From NCBI RefSeq assembly GCF_003008575.1, contig NZ_CP027667.1, positions 810,501 through 874,500 on the forward strand: 64,000 nucleotides of DNA, in the 5' to 3' direction. Positions 61,909-64,000 of this stretch are shown here, piece by piece. The notes beneath the pieces were generated by a model. The model saw nothing but the letters and a program-made list of their open reading frames with translations, ran no database searches and was not told where the DNA came from. Source of the DNA: Melaminivora suipulveris (lineage in GTDB: Bacteria > Pseudomonadota > Gammaproteobacteria > Burkholderiales > Burkholderiaceae_C). The translations under genes were made by a program, and so were the position numbers. The first letter of the stretch is position 1; each line of letters begins with the position of its first letter.

Positions 61909-62340
61909 TCAGGCGTGCCGCTGCGCAACGCCGGTTCGCGAAGCCAGCAGCTCCAGGACAGGATAGGCGCCTGGTAACACAGGAGCCACGTCCGGCGGGC
62001 ATGCCTGCCAGCTCAGATCCTGGCCTTCCCGCGTTTGCAGCTCACCTTGCCAGTGCTGGACGATGCACCAGTGCAAACGCACGGCAGCGTGCGGATAGTC
62101 GTGCTCGCTCGTGCGCCACACCGCCACCGGGCCGATGGCAATGCCCAGCTCTTCATGCATCTCGCGGCGCAGCGCTTGCTCGACGCTTTCGCCGCGCTCC
62201 ACCTTGCCACCTGGAAACTCCCAGTAGCCCGCGTAAGGCTTGCCCGGTGGGCGGGTGGCCAGAAGGAAACGGCCGTCCGCGCGCAACAGGATGCCGACAG
62301 CCACCTCGATCCGTGCGCGCACGCTGTCAGGCTGACTCAC
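61909..62340 (-). CDS. MutT-like Nudix hydrolase
   Basis: 143 aa from a GTG that overlaps the DUF815 stop (GTGA); a longer form from the ATG at 62379 would add 13 residues. The Nudix box is GGKVERGESVEQALRREMHEELGI, preceded by RIEVAVGILLRADGRFLLATRPPGKPYAGYWEFP, as in MutT (8-oxo-dGTPase). It probably cleans the nucleotide pool. Adjacent to argJ and DUF815, a conserved neighbourhood in this group. Confidence 0.88.
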   Translation of the reverse strand: MSQPDSVRARIEVAVGILLRADGRFLLATRPPGKPYAGYWEFPGGKVERGESVEQALRREMHEELGIAIGPVAVWRTSEHDYPHAAVRLHWCIVQHWQGELQTREGQDLSWQACPPDVAPVLPGAYPVLELLASRTGVAQRHA

Positions 62341-63209
62341 CCCGGTTGTCGTCCCGCGTAATCGCGCGCGAACTGCCATGCCACGCGGCCGCTGCGCGAG
62401 CCGCGCTCCAGCGCCCAGACCAGAGCCTCGGGTCGCGCTGCTTCAATGGCGGATTGCGCCACGCCCATGGCCGAGAGCCACTGGGCGACGATGGCCAGAT
62501 ACTCCTCCTGGCTGAAGGGGTAGAAGCTGACCCACAGGCCAAAACGCTCGGACAACGAGATTTTTTCCTCCACCACTTCCCCCGGATGGATCTCGCCGTC
62601 GGCGCTGGTGCTGTAGCTCAAGTTGTCCTTCATCTGCTCGGGCAGCAGGTGGCGCCGGTTGCTGGTGGCGTAGACCAGCACGTTGGGCGTGCTGGCCGCC
62701 ACCGAGCCGTCCAGGATGGACTTCAAAGCCTTGTAACCGCCCTCGCCTTCCTCGAAGCTCAGGTCGTCGCAGTAGATGATGAACTTCTCTGGCCGCTCGG
62801 CGACGACCTCGACGATGTCGGGCAGGTCCGTCAAATCGCCCTTGTCCACCTCGATCAGGCGCAGCCCATCCGCCGCGTATGCGTGCAGGCAGGCGCGGAT
62901 CAGCGAGGACTTGCCGGTGCCGCGCGCGCCGGTGAGCAGCATGTTGTTGGCGCTGCGGCCGTGCACGAACTGCTCGGTGTTGCGCTGCACCTTGTCCTTT
63001 TGCGCATCGATTTCCTTGAGATCCTGCAGGCGCATCACGGCGACCTGGCGCACCGGCTCCAACACGCCATGACCGCTGGCGCGCTTGCGGTAGCGCCAGG
63101 CCACCGCCGCCGACCAGTCGGGCGACGCCAGCGGCCCAGGCAGCGCGGCCTCGATGCGGGACATGAGTTGCTCGGCGCGCTCGATCAAGCGTTCAAGATT
63201 TCCAGTCAT
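62337..63209 (-). CDS. DUF815-family ATPase
   Basis: 290 aa. P-loop LLTGARGTGKSSLIRA, Walker B-like FIIYCDDLSFEE, and sensor-like LVYATSNRRHLLPEQM. It belongs to a bacterial AAA-like family of unknown role. It lies between argJ and the Nudix gene; its start is 55 bases after the argJ stop, across repeat copy C. Confidence 0.9.
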   Translation of the reverse strand: MTGNLERLIERAEQLMSRIEAALPGPLASPDWSAAVAWRYRKRASGHGVLEPVRQVAVMRLQDLKEIDAQKDKVQRNTEQFVHGRSANNMLLTGARGTGKSSLIRACLHAYAADGLRLIEVDKGDLTDLPDIVEVVAERPEKFIIYCDDLSFEEGEGGYKALKSILDGSVAASTPNVLVYATSNRRHLLPEQMKDNLSYSTSADGEIHPGEVVEEKISLSERFGLWVSFYPFSQEEYLAIVAQWLSAMGVAQSAIEAARPEALVWALERGSRSGRVAWQFARDYAGRQPG

Positions 63210-63210
63210 T

Positions 63211-63264
63211 CAGGGCTTCAGTCGGCGTGAAATAAGCGTGATGTGCTATTTTATTTATAGCAAA
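63211..63264 (-). repeat. 3'-end repeat copy C (after argJ)
   Basis: On the argJ coding strand, directly after the stop: TTTGCTATAAATAAAATAGC, then ACATCACGCTTATTTCACG and CCGACTGAAG. Same order and orientation as copies A and B. Confidence 0.75.
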
Positions 63265-64000
63265 TCAGGAGCGGTAATCCGCATTGATGGTCACGTACTC
63301 GTGGCTCAGGTCGCAGGTCCACACCGTATCTGCGGCGTCGCCCCGGCCCAGCACCACGCGCACCGTGATCTCGCTTTGCTTCATGACGCGCTGTCCGTCC
63401 TCCTCGCGGTACGCCGGGTTGCGCCCGCCGCGCACGGCCACGTGCACGTCGTCCAGATACAGGTCGATCAGCGTCTGGTCCAGGTCGGCAATGCCGGCGT
63501 AGCCCACCGCCGCCAGGATGCGGCCCAGGTTCGGGTCGCTGGCGAAGAACGCCGTCTTGACCAGGGGCGAATGCGCGATGGCATAGGCCACGCGGCGACA
63601 CTCTTCGCCCGTGCGGCCACCCTCGACGCGCAAGGTGATGAACTTGGTCGCTCCCTCGCCGTCGCGCACGATGGCCTGGGCAAGCTGCTGCGCCACTTCC
63701 AGCAGAGCCGCGCGCAACTGCCGGCCCTGCGCGCTGTCCAGCGACGTGATGGGCGCATGGCCCGCCCGCTGCGTGGCCACCAGCATGAACGAGTCGTTGG
63801 TCGAGGTGTCGCCGTCGATGGTGATGCGGTTGAACGAGTGATCGGCCAGGTCCTTCACCAGCGGCTGCAGCAGCGCGGAGGCGATGCAGGCGTCCGTGGC
63901 GATGAAGCCCAGCATGGTCGCCATGTTGGGGCGGATCATGCCGGCGCCCTTGCTGATGCCGGTGATGCTGACCGCGCGCCCGTCGATCTCCACCCGCCGG
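63265..64000 (-). CDS. argJ: arginine biosynthesis bifunctional protein ArgJ (C-terminal part)
   Basis: Partial: about 244 C-terminal residues; the gene continues past the right edge. The self-cleavage site ATML occurs in [13 protein letters not shown]; the active Thr follows the cut. Other ArgJ segments: [41 protein letters not shown], and [15 protein letters not shown] at the end. ArgJ transfers the acetyl group from N-acetylornithine to glutamate (and, in some organisms, makes N-acetylglutamate from acetyl-CoA). It is followed by the DUF815 and Nudix genes. Confidence 0.95.
   Translation of the reverse strand, partial: RRVEIDGRAVSITGISKGAGMIRPNMATMLGFIATDACIASALLQPLVKDLADHSFNRITIDGDTSTNDSFMLVATQRAGHAPITSLDSAQGRQLRAALLEVAQQLAQAIVRDGEGATKFITLRVEGGRTGEECRRVAYAIAHSPLVKTAFFASDPNLGRILAAVGYAGIADLDQTLIDLYLDDVHVAVRGGRNPAYREEDGQRVMKQSEITVRVVLGRGDAADTVWTCDLSHEYVTINADYRS

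Overview
The window looks like a chromosomal piece of a high-GC betaproteobacterium, most likely a member of the Comamonadaceae (Burkholderiales). The grounds are base composition, gene order (hemA/prfA/prmC/grxD; rplU-rpmA-obgE-proB with ispB divergent; pilBCD-coaE-zapD-yacG; argJ-DUF815-mutT) and family resemblance of the proteins. This is recognition from sequence, not a database result.

Layout. 1-4.9 kb: a signalling operon with an OmpR-type regulator, a secreted LysM-FecR protein and a CHASE2 histidine kinase. 5.0-9.8 kb: an apparent stress island with a Gly/Gln/Tyr-rich prion-like protein, small hypothetical proteins, an SDR oxidoreductase with a charged tail and an Asn/Ser-rich KGG-motif protein; the two low-complexity genes share an upstream motif. 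About 10.3-20.15 kb: a compact integrated element beside tRNA-Ser(CGA), all genes on the minus strand. It has integrase, three small proteins, AlpA, a small protein, Toprim primase, DUF3987 protein, Nu1-like small terminase, two small proteins and a prohead protease-major capsid fusion. No large terminase, portal, tail or lysis gene is seen, so I read it as a phage-satellite-like element (or a very reduced prophage).

20.2-29.6 kb: tRNA-Ser, serA, a ugpBAEC-ugpQ glycerol-3-phosphate operon, and a large MscS-type channel. 30-43 kb: hemA, then an inserted opposite-strand minor pilin/PilY1 cluster (pilV-pilW-pilX-pilY1-pilE-fimT), then prfA-prmC-grxD and a CorC-type membrane protein. 43-50.5 kb: a lytic transglycosylase, proS, rppH, proB, obgE, rpmA, rplU, ispB and tRNA-Pro(CGG). 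50.6-56.2 kb: pilB, pilC, pilD, coaE, zapD, yacG. 56.2-64 kb: a DUF1330 protein, a liv-type amino-acid ABC transporter with fused LivM-LivG, a MutT-like Nudix protein, a DUF815 ATPase and the C-terminal part of argJ, cut by the window edge.

What stands out: the capsid- and TerS-encoding element with candidate replication iterons, two matched promoter-like boxes and diverged end repeats; the paired low-complexity proteins; and two families of short intergenic repeats, one placed just after stop codons and one in gaps inside operons. Two T4P loci (minor pilins/PilY1 and PilBCD) sit about 12 kb apart and would act in the same pilus machine.
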